A stretch of 11,389 nt of DNA from assembly GCA_964464465.1 (NCBI GenBank), contig CAYXGF010000052.1, positions 1 through 11,389 on the forward strand, read 5' to 3'. The stretch's first letter is position 1, and each line of letters opens with the position of its first letter. This DNA comes from UBA940 sp964464465. GTDB taxonomy: Bacteria > Bacteroidota > Bacteroidia > Bacteroidales > Rikenellaceae. The position numbers and the translations under genes are program-made. This document shows, piece by piece, positions 1 through 7,289 of this stretch. The notes under the pieces were generated by a model. The model was not told the DNA's origin. It searched no databases and worked only from the letters and a program-made list of their open reading frames with translations.

Positions 1-243
1 ACCGATGCTTCGATTCGTTCCAGCGCACAGGGGCTGTTCATGATAATGACCAACGGTATCGGCGCTACCGTCGGAACGCTTGGCGCGCAGGCTGTCGTGA
101 ATCATTTCGTATATTCCCAGACTCAGGTGGCTGCCCAGACGGCCGGTTGGAGCACATCGTGGCTTATTTTCGCTGCGTATGCGCTCGTTGTTGCCGTTAC
201 TTTCGCCATCGTGTTCAAATACAGGCACGTTCCGCAGGATTGA
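1..243 (+). CDS. Nucleoside:H+ symporter, NupG-like MFS permease (C-terminal end only)
   Basis: This is the last 80 codons of a gene that begins outside the window; the frame is open from base 1 and ends at TGA 241-243. The motif RSSAQGLFMIMTNGIG is typical of the NupG/XapB/YegT nucleoside:H+ symporter family of the major facilitator superfamily. A closing transmembrane segment (WLIFAAYALVVAVTFAIVF) follows, then a short charged tail. Family members import nucleosides across the inner membrane using the proton gradient, so nucleoside salvage is the likely role. The exact substrate cannot be read from this fragment. The gene faces the convergent HxlR-family gene across a 161-bp gap with two small hairpins. 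Confidence 0.85.
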   Translation, partial: TDASIRSSAQGLFMIMTNGIGATVGTLGAQAVVNHFVYSQTQVAAQTAGWSTSWLIFAAYALVVAVTFAIVFKYRHVPQD

Positions 244-317
244 TGCGCCGGCGGCCTCTGTCGGATTCCATTGTAGAAATGTGGATGTGTCTAAATGAGT
301 CGGATTGAAGGGCGTTG

Positions 318-386
318 AGGATGAAGGTGGAACATCCTAAGGCATCTGACTGAGACCGGATTCCGATAGCAATGTCGCAGATGCCT
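318..386. terminator. Two stem-loops between convergent genes, possible weak terminator
   Basis: AGGATG (318-323) pairs with CATCCT (333-338). Two bases later AGGCATCTG (340-348) pairs perfectly with CAGATGCCT (378-386) across a 29-base loop. The hairpins sit between two convergent genes, where terminators are expected, but neither is followed by a clear T tract. Intrinsic termination is therefore uncertain. No gene is seen in 244-404. Confidence 0.3.
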
Positions 387-404
387 CGTTATGACAGACC
401 GACA

Positions 405-770
405 CTATCCGTTGCGTGCTATCTCATCGAAATGGTCCACCGCCCAGGTTATTACCGTGCCTAACACCGGCATGAGGCTATGACCGAGCGGAGTCAGCGA
501 GTACTCCACCCGCGGCGGGATTTCGGCATAGAGAGTACGCTTTATAAAGCCGTCGGCCTCCAAATGTTTTAACGTGTCGGTCAAGACTTTCGGTGATATG
601 TCGGGTATTGCTTTGCTTATGGCGTTGAATCGGGAGGTCTTGTTTTCGGCTATAACACACAGCACAAGCATAGACCATTTGCCTGAAAAGCGGGAAATTA
701 TATTGCGAATGGGACACGTTTCTATGCGAGTGTATTTTTCTAAATTTTCTTTTAGCGGTAATGCATTCAT
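405..770 (-). CDS. HxlR-family winged-helix transcriptional regulator
   Basis: The 121-residue protein matches the HxlR family in length and pattern. A conserved N-terminal Cys-Pro (C19-P20) is followed by ISRFSGKWSMLVL, the recognition-helix region (ISKAIPDISPKVLTDTLKHLEADGFI) and a wing ending in RVEYSLTPLGHSLMPVL. HxlR proteins are small dimeric DNA-binding regulators. Several known members, such as YodB and HypR, sense electrophiles or oxidants through the equivalent of C19, and a second cysteine lies at C38. The gene diverges from the cupin gene at 915 and their promoters overlap, so control of the cupin and autoregulation are likely, though this is inference. The start at 770 gives the expected N-terminus. 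Confidence 0.93.
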   Translation of the reverse strand: MNALPLKENLEKYTRIETCPIRNIISRFSGKWSMLVLCVIAENKTSRFNAISKAIPDISPKVLTDTLKHLEADGFIKRTLYAEIPPRVEYSLTPLGHSLMPVLGTVITWAVDHFDEIARNG

Positions 771-783
771 TCTTAGTATTGCT

Positions 784-828
784 TACTTTGGTGTAAGTAT
801 CTTTATTCTTGGTAACTTGTTGTAAGAG
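784..828. promoter_or_regulatory. Candidate tandem operator for the HxlR regulator
   Basis: A dyad TACTT (784-788) / AAGTA (795-799) overlaps a second dyad CTTAC (782-786) / GTAAG (793-797). A related half-matching copy, CTT (816-818) / AAG (824-826), lies 29 bp downstream. The two 16-bp sites agree at 11 positions when aligned directly. The second copy covers the proposed cupin -33 element. Dyads beside a divergent HxlR gene are plausible binding sites; binding itself is inference. Confidence 0.4.
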
Positions 829-850
829 TGAAATATATAATTTAACTTCG
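820..850 (+). promoter_or_regulatory. Candidate Bacteroidota-type promoter for the cupin gene
   Basis: TTG at 820-822 lies 20 bp before TAACTTCG (843-850), a one-mismatch fit to the Bacteroidota -7 element TAnnTTTG. It would leave a 5' leader of roughly 55-60 nt containing the AGCGG-cttc-CCGCT hairpin (866-879). Confidence 0.4.
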
Positions 851-861
851 CACTATCTAAA
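830..861 (-). promoter_or_regulatory. Candidate promoter for the HxlR-family gene, overlapping the cupin promoter
   Basis: Read on the minus strand, TTTA (861-858) is 20 bp upstream of TATATTTC (837-830). Each element is one mismatch from the Bacteroidota consensus (TTTG and TAnnTTTG). It interlocks with the plus-strand promoter at 820-850, so the two would compete for polymerase or be blocked together. Confidence 0.35.
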
Positions 862-888
862 TGAAAGCGGCTTCCCGCTGCGAAGTTA
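843..888. repeat. 10-bp inverted repeat around the presumed cupin transcription start
   Basis: TAACTTCGCA (843-852) is the exact reverse complement of TGCGAAGTTA (879-888), with 26 bases between. A second perfect hairpin, AGCGG (866-870), loop CTTC, CCGCT (875-879), is nested inside. The left arm coincides with the proposed -7 element, so the repeat could act as a DNA operator or as RNA structure in the leader. Confidence 0.6.
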
Positions 889-914
889 GTGGTAAATATT
901 AATACTCCAAAATT

Positions 915-1325
915 ATGAACGAAGTAAAAATTATCAATCAGGGAGAAAAGTTCTCTCATGCATCCGTAGGTTCTATTAACGGATTTGAAGGCAAACAATT
1001 TGTAAAGGATGCCACCGGCGCCACCTCCTGCGAAATATCATTCGGCACACTCCCCACGGGTGCGGAAGTGCCCTTCTTCCACAGTCATTTTGCCAACGAA
1101 GAGAACTACATCATTCTCTCCGGTGCTGGCAGATTTCAGGTTGACGGCGACGTGTTTGACATTGCCGAAGGGTCTGTGATTCGCGTTTCGACCCACTGTT
1201 CACGCAACCTGAAATGCACTTCAACCGAGCCCATGACTTATATTTGCATCCAGGCCAAGGAAGGTTCGCTTGAAGAATACACAGCCGCGGATGCAGAGGT
1301 GACTCAATGTGATAATCTGCTTTAA
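915..1325 (+). CDS. Single-domain cupin protein
   Basis: The 136-residue protein has one cupin beta-barrel domain. Motif 1 runs from about G49 to G70, with H56, H58 and E62 or E63 as metal ligands (FFHSHFANEEN). Motif 2 (AEGSVIRVSTHCSRN, about 84-98) gives H94 as the fourth ligand and N98. The full ligand set suggests it binds a divalent metal and may be an enzyme, but the reaction cannot be told from sequence. No signal peptide is present, so it is probably cytoplasmic. It diverges from an HxlR-family regulator, an arrangement common for small stress or detoxification genes. The ATG at 915 lacks a Shine-Dalgarno sequence but has an A/T-rich upstream stretch, usual in this phylum. Confidence 0.9.
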   Translation: MNEVKIINQGEKFSHASVGSINGFEGKQFVKDATGATSCEISFGTLPTGAEVPFFHSHFANEENYIILSGAGRFQVDGDVFDIAEGSVIRVSTHCSRNLKCTSTEPMTYICIQAKEGSLEEYTAADAEVTQCDNLL

Positions 1326-1475
1326 GCTTTCTCCCGATGACAATTAACAGAGACCTGCTTCAACTCGGTCTCGTTCCGAAACACTAAATTATTGGAGATT
1401 TTATATCTGTCGGACGGACCCGACAATTTCGAATGTCTAAGTTCGTCTCGTACATAATGAGTGCACGGAATATTG

Positions 1476-1526
1476 CGGGAATGCGTCAGAAAAACTTGTA
1501 TTTTGACACATTCCCGTCTCTTTTTT
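1476..1526 (+). terminator. Candidate rho-independent terminator downstream of the cupin gene
   Basis: CGGGAATG (1476-1483) pairs with CATTCCCG (1509-1516). The interior continues the stem with GTCA/TGAC and A/T pairs around one mismatch and a bulged G. A T-rich run follows on the plus strand (TCTCTTTTTT, 1517-1526). It lies about 150 bp past the cupin stop codon. Confidence 0.45.
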
Positions 1527-1625
1527 GTCCAATCCCTGCCGTGAATGAAATGCAAAACTTGTCTGTGGAGCCGGAATTGGAAAGAGCATAGCGCGATGGA
1601 CCGATGGCACATTCAGACCAACAGC

Positions 1626-1642
1626 ATGATACGAAATATCAT
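1626..1642. terminator. Small hairpin after the minus-strand operon
   Basis: ATGATA (1626-1631), loop CGAAA, TATCAT (1637-1642) lies just beyond the stop codon of the last gene of the grpE-to-yhcH block. It has only six A/T-rich pairs and no good T tract on the minus strand, so it would be a weak terminator at best. Confidence 0.25.
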
Positions 1643-1674
1643 TTTGATGATTTACTCGCCGCTCCCGCGTTTAT

Positions 1675-2121
1675 TTATATCATTACCTTTACAATGCACT
1701 TTCTGACGGTTCCGTCGCCTATAAGTGGCGCGTGGGCGTCCGTCGGGAAGAACAGTACGAATTGTCCCGGATGCAGTGTGACATATGCAGATGGCTCATC
1801 TTCGAAGAATACGATGTCGCGGTCGGTATCGAATGGTGCGCAAGGGCGTTGCATATCCGGACGGCTGGCCCAGCCGTATGTCTCCTCACCATCGAGCGGC
1901 AGCTGTATGTCGATGTATCTGTCGTGTGCTTCGGGCCTGGCTTCCTGCCGAGTGCGCATAGGGGAGGATGTTACTGTGATGAATATCTCTTCGCCGCGTA
2001 TGGAGTGACGCCCTTCGGGAAGCGTGCGGAGGTCGTTGTTAAGTATGTAGGCGAATGCTTCGGAGAGCCTGTCGCTCAGAGACGAGTATCTGCCGCAGGC
2101 ATGCAGTGAATCTATAATCAT
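1675..2121 (-). CDS. YhcH/YjgK/YiaL (DUF386) family protein
   Basis: The 148-residue protein starts MIIDSL and carries family signatures throughout: HDRYIDIQLPLDGEE (about 66-80), the mid segment FDTDRDIVFF and the C-terminal GQFVLFFPTDAHAP (about 119-132), ending VKVMI. Family members are small cupin-fold proteins; in enterobacteria several are linked to sialic acid or other sugar catabolism, but the reaction of this copy is unknown. The H, E and D residues in HDRYIDIQ and FFPTDAH are the likely metal-site region. The frame stays open upstream, but the family N-terminus fixes the start at ATG 2119-2121. That start overlaps the EEP stop codon as ATGA, implying translational coupling at the end of the operon. 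Confidence 0.9.
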   Translation of the reverse strand: MIIDSLHACGRYSSLSDRLSEAFAYILNNDLRTLPEGRHSIRGEEIFITVTSSPMRTRQEARPEAHDRYIDIQLPLDGEETYGWASRPDMQRPCAPFDTDRDIVFFEDEPSAYVTLHPGQFVLFFPTDAHAPLIGDGTVRKCIVKVMI

Positions 2122-3296
2122 TTTGTTTTGTATTTGTCGAACCTGATTCTTGCCACTACCGGGTTGTGGTCCGATACGTCGAAATCGGGCACGTCGTAAC
2201 TTACCGTCTGCATCGACGGCGAATGCAGTATGTAGTCTATGCGCAGCATGTTGAAAAAACCTCTGAATGTGCTCTGCATTCCGCATCCTGCCTGTTTGAA
2301 ACTGTCTTTCAGACCATGGCGCATGGTGTGGTAGACGTACGACATCGGAGTGTCGTTGAAGTCGCCGCAGACAATCACTCCGTGTGGCGAGGCGGCTATC
2401 TCGGGAGCCAGAGCGTCGGCCTGCCGCGCACGTATGGTGTAGTTGTCTTTTAGTTTGTGGTATATGTTGCCGAGTTTCTCGTTGCGGGTGCTGTCGGTCA
2501 CGAAATCCATGTTGGTGATGAAGTCGTGGTCGGAGGTGGATATTGCGGTCGTTTGCAGATGTGAGCAGAACACCCGTATCGTGTCGGAGTCTATCTTGAT
2601 GTCGGCCCACTTGGTGGAGTTCGAGGTGCCGTCGTAATCTATTGTGCCGTTCTTTACGATTGGGTATCGGCTGTAAATGGCCACGCCCCATCCCCGGTCT
2701 TTGTGTATCTCATGCTTGTATGCGGTCGTGCTGTACGGCATCCAGTCCAGGAGCTGGTCGAGCCTCTCCTTGGGCTTTTCGGATGTGGACTGGAACTCCT
2801 GCATGCAGAGTATGTCGGGTTTTACGGACGATATTATTCCCGCAATGGTGTCCATGCTGGAAAACAGTTTGTTGTTCTCTTTCTGCATGAGCCCCATTAC
2901 GTTGTATGTCATTACGGTGAACGATGACTTGTCGGCACCGCTGTTCGGGTAACTTCGGCCGAATTCCGGTTTGAAGAAACCGGTGATTCCGAATGTGCCG
3001 GTACAGACGATGGTCAGCGGCAGCAACGCTATTTTTTTCCATCTTATTATCCAGTACAGGGCCAGTATGGTCTCGGTTATGTACAGGACCGGAATTATAA
3101 GACACAGGACCGGCAGCAGACCAGCCTTTTCTGGGTGAATCCATTGCGCAGTGAATGCCAGCAGCATGGCCGCTGAGACGGAAACGGTGATAATGGCTAT
3201 TGCGATATCCGGAATCGTAGTTCTGCGGCGGCCTGTTTTTTCGCCGCCGCGTTTCCGGTAACTGTCCGAGTCGTTGTAATAGTATTGGGATGACAT
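2118..3296 (-). CDS. Membrane-anchored endonuclease/exonuclease/phosphatase (EEP) family protein
   Basis: The 392-residue protein has a charged N-terminal tail and three hydrophobic segments (about 30-52, 58-84, 88-107), then a soluble EEP domain from about 126 to the end. Superfamily motifs are present: TYNVMG with N132, MQEF with metal ligand E167, CSHLQ with H246, GDFND with D312 and N314, RIDYIL with D354, and SDHNPV with H377 as the likely catalytic histidine. The domain hydrolyses phosphodiester or phosphomonoester bonds; known substrates range from abasic DNA to sphingolipids and inositol phosphates, so no specific reaction is assigned. The membrane anchors suggest an envelope location with the catalytic domain held at the membrane. 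The rhomboid gene stops 3 bp upstream, and the YhcH-type gene overlaps downstream. Confidence 0.9.
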   Translation of the reverse strand: MSSQYYYNDSDSYRKRGGEKTGRRRTTIPDIAIAIITVSVSAAMLLAFTAQWIHPEKAGLLPVLCLIIPVLYITETILALYWIIRWKKIALLPLTIVCTGTFGITGFFKPEFGRSYPNSGADKSSFTVMTYNVMGLMQKENNKLFSSMDTIAGIISSVKPDILCMQEFQSTSEKPKERLDQLLDWMPYSTTAYKHEIHKDRGWGVAIYSRYPIVKNGTIDYDGTSNSTKWADIKIDSDTIRVFCSHLQTTAISTSDHDFITNMDFVTDSTRNEKLGNIYHKLKDNYTIRARQADALAPEIAASPHGVIVCGDFNDTPMSYVYHTMRHGLKDSFKQAGCGMQSTFRGFFNMLRIDYILHSPSMQTVSYDVPDFDVSDHNPVVARIRFDKYKTK

Positions 3297-3299
3297 CGG

Positions 3300-3914
3300 C
3301 TAATAGAATATCTTACCTGTTCTTTTCCAGTATGTCAGCAGCAGGAATCCCCACAGCATGCCGCCTACGTGAGCGAAGTGAGCTACATTGTCCATGCGTC
3401 CCGATATTCCGGCCATGAGTTCGATTACTCCGTATATCACCACGAACCATTTTGCCTTAATCGGAACCGGCGGCAGCATCAGCATTATAATATCGTTCGG
3501 GTGCAGCATTCCGAATGCGAGCAGTATGCCGAATATGGCGCCAGACGCTCCCACTGTCGGAACATTGAGCGCTGCGCCTTCCACGTATCCTACGCCCAGT
3601 TGAAGCAGTCCCGCGCCTATGCCGCACACCATGTAATATATGAGAAAATTGCGGCTTCCGAGTTCGTATTCGAGCGTGCGTCCGAACATCCAGAGTGCGA
3701 ACATGTTGAAAAACAGGTGAGAGACCCCGCCGTGCAAAAACATATACGTAACCACCTGATACAGGTGGAAAAATGGGCTTCCCACTCCGAAAAGGGCGAG
3801 ATATTCGACTATCTTGTCTCCGAACGGCAGCATGTATTGCGCCATCAGGAACAGTATGTTCACAATAATCAGGTTTTGCACTACGGGCGGAGTGCGGAAG
3901 TAGTTTGCTATCAT
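3300..3914 (-). CDS. Rhomboid family intramembrane serine protease
   Basis: The 204-residue polytopic protein has about six hydrophobic segments and all rhomboid hallmarks. These are the catalytic serine in GASGAIFG (S124), the catalytic histidine in HFAHVGG (H182), the HGGVSHLFFNMF segment (H61, H66, N70) that forms the oxyanion region, and the WMFGRTLE loop motif. Rhomboids cleave other membrane proteins within or next to their transmembrane segments; the substrate here is unknown. The length fits a minimal bacterial six-helix rhomboid. It sits 6 bp after mutL and 3 bp before the EEP gene. From memory, Bacteroides genomes often have two tandem rhomboid genes at this position, and only one is seen here. 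Confidence 0.95.
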   Translation of the reverse strand: MIANYFRTPPVVQNLIIVNILFLMAQYMLPFGDKIVEYLALFGVGSPFFHLYQVVTYMFLHGGVSHLFFNMFALWMFGRTLEYELGSRNFLIYYMVCGIGAGLLQLGVGYVEGAALNVPTVGASGAIFGILLAFGMLHPNDIIMLMLPPVPIKAKWFVVIYGVIELMAGISGRMDNVAHFAHVGGMLWGFLLLTYWKRTGKIFY

Positions 3915-3920
3915 CAGTCG

Positions 3921-5783
3921 TTATTTTAATCTGTTCTTGATTTCCTCGAATCCGATATCTGTCATTACGGCTTTGCCGGACGGCGTGTAACGGATGTTGT
4001 CGCATCCGGCCAGAGCCGAGAGTATGTCGGCGGCCTGCTCTGCTGTGTATGTTCCCGAGCCGGACGATGCCGCACTGCGGGCCATTATCGAGGCGAGTTT
4101 CTCGCGCCGGAGTTCCGACGGCGACAGAATGCTCTCGCGGATTGTGTCGAGCATCTCGTAGATTACATCGTCTATGTTGTCCAGACGTACGTCCGACGGT
4201 ATTCCGCATATCTCGATTGCGTGGTTGTCCAGAAACTTGATGTCGAATCCCAGCCGTATGAACTCGCCGTGCGTCTCCTGCAAGAGCGAGAAGTCGTCTA
4301 TCGAGAGTATCATCTTCTCCGGAAACAGCAACTGTTCGGTTACGCTCTGCTGCGAGGTCAGCATTGATATGTATTTTTGGTATGCGACCGATTCAGCGGC
4401 ACGGCGCAGGTCGACCACCACAAGCGTATTCTCGTAGACTGCCGAGGCGTATCCGCGTCCTATGCTGGCTACGGATGCGAATGCCGGTGCGGTGTTGTCG
4501 TCCAGTGCAAGACGGCTCTGCGTCGCGTCCTCCGTCTGCTGGTCGATGAACTCAATGTCTGGTTCGGAACTCTGTTGCGTTATTTCGGACTCAGGACTCT
4601 TTTCGGCGGAGAACTCATACTTCTGGACGAAATCCGACACATCCGCCCTCCTGTTATATTTCGGAGCGGCGTAGTCGATGAAGGGGTTGTAATCGGAGCG
4701 CCGGACCGTCGAAGGCTCGCGGACTATCGTCTCCTCGCTCCTTACCGGCAGGTCTGCCCTGCATTCGGTGTCGAAATCCATCAGCGGCACAACGCCTGTC
4801 TTGGCCAGCGTCTCGCGCACGGCGGCGTTTATAATCTGCCATACGGCTATGTTGTCGCTGAACTTGATTTCGGTCTTTTGCGGATGGACGTTCACGTCTA
4901 TCGACTCGGGGTCTATGTTCAGATATATGAAGTACGACGGCTGCACGGTTTTGGGAATCAGTTTCTCGTATGCCTGCAAAATGGCCTTGTGGAAATACGA
5001 ACTCTTGAAATAACGTCCGTTCACGAACAGAAACTGCTCCTTGTTGCGCTGTCGGGCCGAAGCCGGCGAGCCGATGAATCCGCTGACCGACACTATCGAG
5101 GTCTGGGCCGAGACGTCGAGTAGTTTGCCGGCGACCGTCTTGCCGATTACACCTATCACACGTTGTTTGAGCGTGCTCTGAGCCAGGTCGTAGACCTGTG
5201 CGTCGTTGTTGTAAAGTCTGAATGCCGTCTCCGGATGGCACAGCGCCACCCGCTGGAACTCGGCCGTTATGTGCGCCGCTTCCGTAGTGCTTTTGTCCAG
5301 AAACCGTCTGCGCGCAGGGACGTTGTAAAACAGGTTGCGTATCAGGAACTGTGCACCTCCGCTGCATGCGGCAGGCTCCTGGGATAGCATTCTGCCGCCT
5401 TCGATGCATATCCGCGTGCCGATTTCCTCATCTTGCAGCCTGGTTTGCAGTTCGACCTGCGCCACAGCGGCAATCGAGGCAAGGGCCTCGCCCCTGAATC
5501 CGAAAGTCATGAGCTTGTATATGTCCTCGACTTCGGATATTTTGCTTGTGGCATGGCGGTCGAATGCCATGCGGGCATCCATTGCGGACATGCCGCAGCC
5601 GTTGTCGATTATCTGAATCAGCTCTTTGCCTCCGTCCTTGAAATTCACCGTTATGCAGTTGCTTCCGGCATCGACGGCATTTTCCATGAGTTCCTTGACC
5701 ACCGAGGCCGGCCGGTTCACGACCTCTCCTGCGGCAATCTGATTGGCGACCGAATCGGGCAGTAATTTTATTCTGTCGGCCAT
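3921..5783 (-). CDS. mutL: DNA mismatch repair protein MutL
   Basis: The 620-residue protein has a complete GHKL ATPase N-terminus: IAAGEVVNRPASVVKEL, E31 and N35 in KELMENAVDAG, DNGCGM (60-65), TFGFRGEAL (93-101) and GT at 122-123. NVHPQKTE (298-305) carries the conserved lysine K303. A low-complexity acidic linker spans about 335-435, then a C-terminal dimerisation domain. MutL links mismatch recognition by MutS to strand removal. The C-terminal endonuclease motifs are not recognisable: the DQHA position reads DLRRAAES (458-465) and the CPHGRP position reads TPSGKAV (600-606). The gene is 6 bp from both neighbours, within a minus-strand operon. Confidence 0.97.
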   Translation of the reverse strand: MADRIKLLPDSVANQIAAGEVVNRPASVVKELMENAVDAGSNCITVNFKDGGKELIQIIDNGCGMSAMDARMAFDRHATSKISEVEDIYKLMTFGFRGEALASIAAVAQVELQTRLQDEEIGTRICIEGGRMLSQEPAACSGGAQFLIRNLFYNVPARRRFLDKSTTEAAHITAEFQRVALCHPETAFRLYNNDAQVYDLAQSTLKQRVIGVIGKTVAGKLLDVSAQTSIVSVSGFIGSPASARQRNKEQFLFVNGRYFKSSYFHKAILQAYEKLIPKTVQPSYFIYLNIDPESIDVNVHPQKTEIKFSDNIAVWQIINAAVRETLAKTGVVPLMDFDTECRADLPVRSEETIVREPSTVRRSDYNPFIDYAAPKYNRRADVSDFVQKYEFSAEKSPESEITQQSSEPDIEFIDQQTEDATQSRLALDDNTAPAFASVASIGRGYASAVYENTLVVVDLRRAAESVAYQKYISMLTSQQSVTEQLLFPEKMILSIDDFSLLQETHGEFIRLGFDIKFLDNHAIEICGIPSDVRLDNIDDVIYEMLDTIRESILSPSELRREKLASIMARSAASSGSGTYTAEQAADILSALAGCDNIRYTPSGKAVMTDIGFEEIKNRLK

Positions 5784-5789
5784 AGTCTT

Positions 5790-6074
5790 CTATCTGAAAA
5801 ACATCATATAGGCAATCAGCACCAGCAGTGCGAGTATCACTGCCAGACGCAGCATCGAGTTGCGTTTCGCATCGCGGTCCCTGGAAATATGGTGTGAGCG
5901 GCGGTCGCGGGCCTGCTCCCTCAGATACATGCCCGGTTTGTATTCCTGCTGCGGCGTGTATGCGTCGGGACCGCACAACTCCTTGCGCCGAAGTTCTCTG
6001 CGCTCTTTTTCCGGGTCGTAGTACCTCGGTTTGTAATCGAATGGTTTCGGTTTGCGTTGCGAAAAGAAAATCAT
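5790..6074 (-). CDS. Small tail-anchored membrane protein of unknown function
   Basis: The 94-residue protein begins with a highly charged, Arg/Lys/Tyr-rich hydrophilic part (1-73), which includes PKPFDYKPRYYDPEKERREL. It ends in one hydrophobic helix (about 74-93, MLRLAVILALLVLIAYMMFF). That topology suggests a C-tail-anchored inner-membrane protein with a basic cytoplasmic domain. I recognise no named domain. From memory, small proteins of this type (N-terminal phenylalanine-rich start, YYD..KE pattern) occur beside mutL in other Bacteroidales, which supports it being a real gene. It stops 6 bp before mutL, and a 48-bp gap separates it from dnaJ. Confidence 0.75.
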   Translation of the reverse strand: MIFFSQRKPKPFDYKPRYYDPEKERRELRRKELCGPDAYTPQQEYKPGMYLREQARDRRSHHISRDRDAKRNSMLRLAVILALLVLIAYMMFFR

Positions 6075-6107
6075 GCCTTAGACTGCGTATGTGTTATAAC
6101 GGTTTAT

Positions 6108-6115
6108 CAAATATA
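6108..6115 (-). promoter_or_regulatory. Possible internal -7 element ahead of the small membrane protein and mutL
   Basis: The minus strand reads TATATTTG here, a perfect match to TAnnTTTG, in the only sizeable gap of the operon. It would give a leader of about 30 nt. No TTTG is found at the right distance upstream, only a T run in the end of dnaJ, so the call is weak. Confidence 0.3.
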
Positions 6116-6122
6116 CATGTTT

Positions 6123-7283
6123 CTAACGGAAAAAATTGTGCATCCGGTCGAAAATATTCTGGTTTTTCGTCGATTCGGCCTTCTTGAATGATGATTTCTC
6201 CGCCAGCTGCTCCACCAGTTTCTTTTCGTCGGAGCCGAGGTGCGACGGCACGGTGATGTCGATTACCACCAGCTGGTCGCCCTGTCCGTAGCCGTTTATG
6301 TCGGGAACACCCTTTCCGCGCAGCCGCAGAACCTTGCCTGCGTGTGTTCCGGGCTCTACCTTTATCTTGGCTTTCGAATCTACCGTCGGCACCTCTATCT
6401 CGCCGCCCAGCAGGGCCGTCGGAATAGTGATGTTCATGTTGCATATCAGGTCGTTGCCGTCGCGGACCAGACTCTGATTCTTTTCCTCCTCTATCAGTAC
6501 GAGCAAATCACCGTTCACTCCGCCGTGACGGGCGGCGTTGCCTTTGCCGCTGACAGACAGCTGCATGCCCTCCGAAACGCCGGCCGGAATCTTTATCTCG
6601 ATGACCTCCTCCGCCTTGACGGTGCCTTCGCCTTTGCATTTGTCGCATGGTGCGGTTATGATTTTACCCTCGCCGTTGCATTGTCCGCACGGTGCGGTGG
6701 TCTGAGTGCGTCCGAAGAATGTGTTTACCACGCGGGTGACGTATCCCGAACCGTTGCAGGTCGGGCATGTCGAATACGACGCCGAGTCCTTGGCTCCCGT
6801 TCCGCCGCATTTGTCGCATGTCACCAGCTTGTTTATTTTCAGCTTCTTCGTAGTGCCGTGAACGACCTCTTTGAGCGACAGCTTGACTTTCACACGCAGG
6901 TCTGAGCCGCGGTTTACCCTGCGTCCCGAACCTCCTTGCGAGCCGTCGAAGCCTGAAAATCCGCCAAAATGACCTCCGAATATGTCTCCGAAATTGCGGA
7001 ATATGTCGTCCATGGAGAATCCTCCGTAGGTGCCTGACGCATTTCCGCCCATCGAACTGTTCATTCCTTCGTGTCCGAACTGGTCGTAGCGGGCCCTCTT
7101 GTCGGGATTGCTCAATACGTCGTATGCCTCGGCAGCCTCCTTGAATTTGTCTTCCGCCTCCTTGTCTCCTGGGTTTTTGTCCGGGTGGTATTTGATTGCG
7201 GCCTTGCGGTATGCCTTCTTGATTTCATCGGCATTGGCGCTGCGGCTCACACCAAGTACTTCGTAGTAATCTCTTTTTGCCAT
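6123..7283 (-). CDS. dnaJ: Chaperone protein DnaJ (Hsp40)
   Basis: The 386-residue protein has the full type I Hsp40 layout. The J domain (about 4-68) has HPD at 33-35, which stimulates DnaK ATPase. A Gly/Phe-rich linker follows (about 78-120). Four CxxCxGxG zinc-binding repeats start at C156, C173, C199 and C213, followed by the C-terminal substrate-binding domains and a dimerisation tail. It delivers unfolded proteins to DnaK, whose gene is not in this window. It follows grpE by 6 bp, so the two are co-expressed, probably from the promoter repeats upstream of grpE. The start at 7283 gives the standard MAKRDYYEVLGV N-terminus. Confidence 0.98.
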   Translation of the reverse strand: MAKRDYYEVLGVSRSANADEIKKAYRKAAIKYHPDKNPGDKEAEDKFKEAAEAYDVLSNPDKRARYDQFGHEGMNSSMGGNASGTYGGFSMDDIFRNFGDIFGGHFGGFSGFDGSQGGSGRRVNRGSDLRVKVKLSLKEVVHGTTKKLKINKLVTCDKCGGTGAKDSASYSTCPTCNGSGYVTRVVNTFFGRTQTTAPCGQCNGEGKIITAPCDKCKGEGTVKAEEVIEIKIPAGVSEGMQLSVSGKGNAARHGGVNGDLLVLIEEEKNQSLVRDGNDLICNMNITIPTALLGGEIEVPTVDSKAKIKVEPGTHAGKVLRLRGKGVPDINGYGQGDQLVVIDITVPSHLGSDEKKLVEQLAEKSSFKKAESTKNQNIFDRMHNFFR

Positions 7284-7289
7284 GATATG

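Larger units (their letters stand above)
1326..1674. other. Intergenic stretch between the cupin and YhcH-type genes
   Basis: About 350 bases separate two genes that converge. Apart from a GAGACC (1350-1355) / GGTCTC (1367-1372) dyad, the terminator candidate at 1476-1526 and the small hairpin at 1626-1642, nothing is recognisable. A 96-codon minus-strand frame (1322-1612) resembles nothing I know and is probably chance. Confidence 0.6.

Noticed and set aside
1322..1612. A 96-codon minus-strand frame after the cupin gene.
   Set aside because: It has no recognisable domain, contains the terminator candidate and lacks supporting context.
2122..2691. The YhcH-type frame stays open far upstream, giving a possible 338-residue protein.
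   Set aside because: The extra N-terminal part is the EEP gene read in another frame, is Arg/His-rich nonsense, and the YhcH family begins exactly at MIID (2121).
4377..5123. A 248-codon open frame on the plus strand inside mutL.
   Set aside because: It lies antisense to the strongly conserved MutL coding sequence and resembles no known protein; it is a shadow of codon bias.
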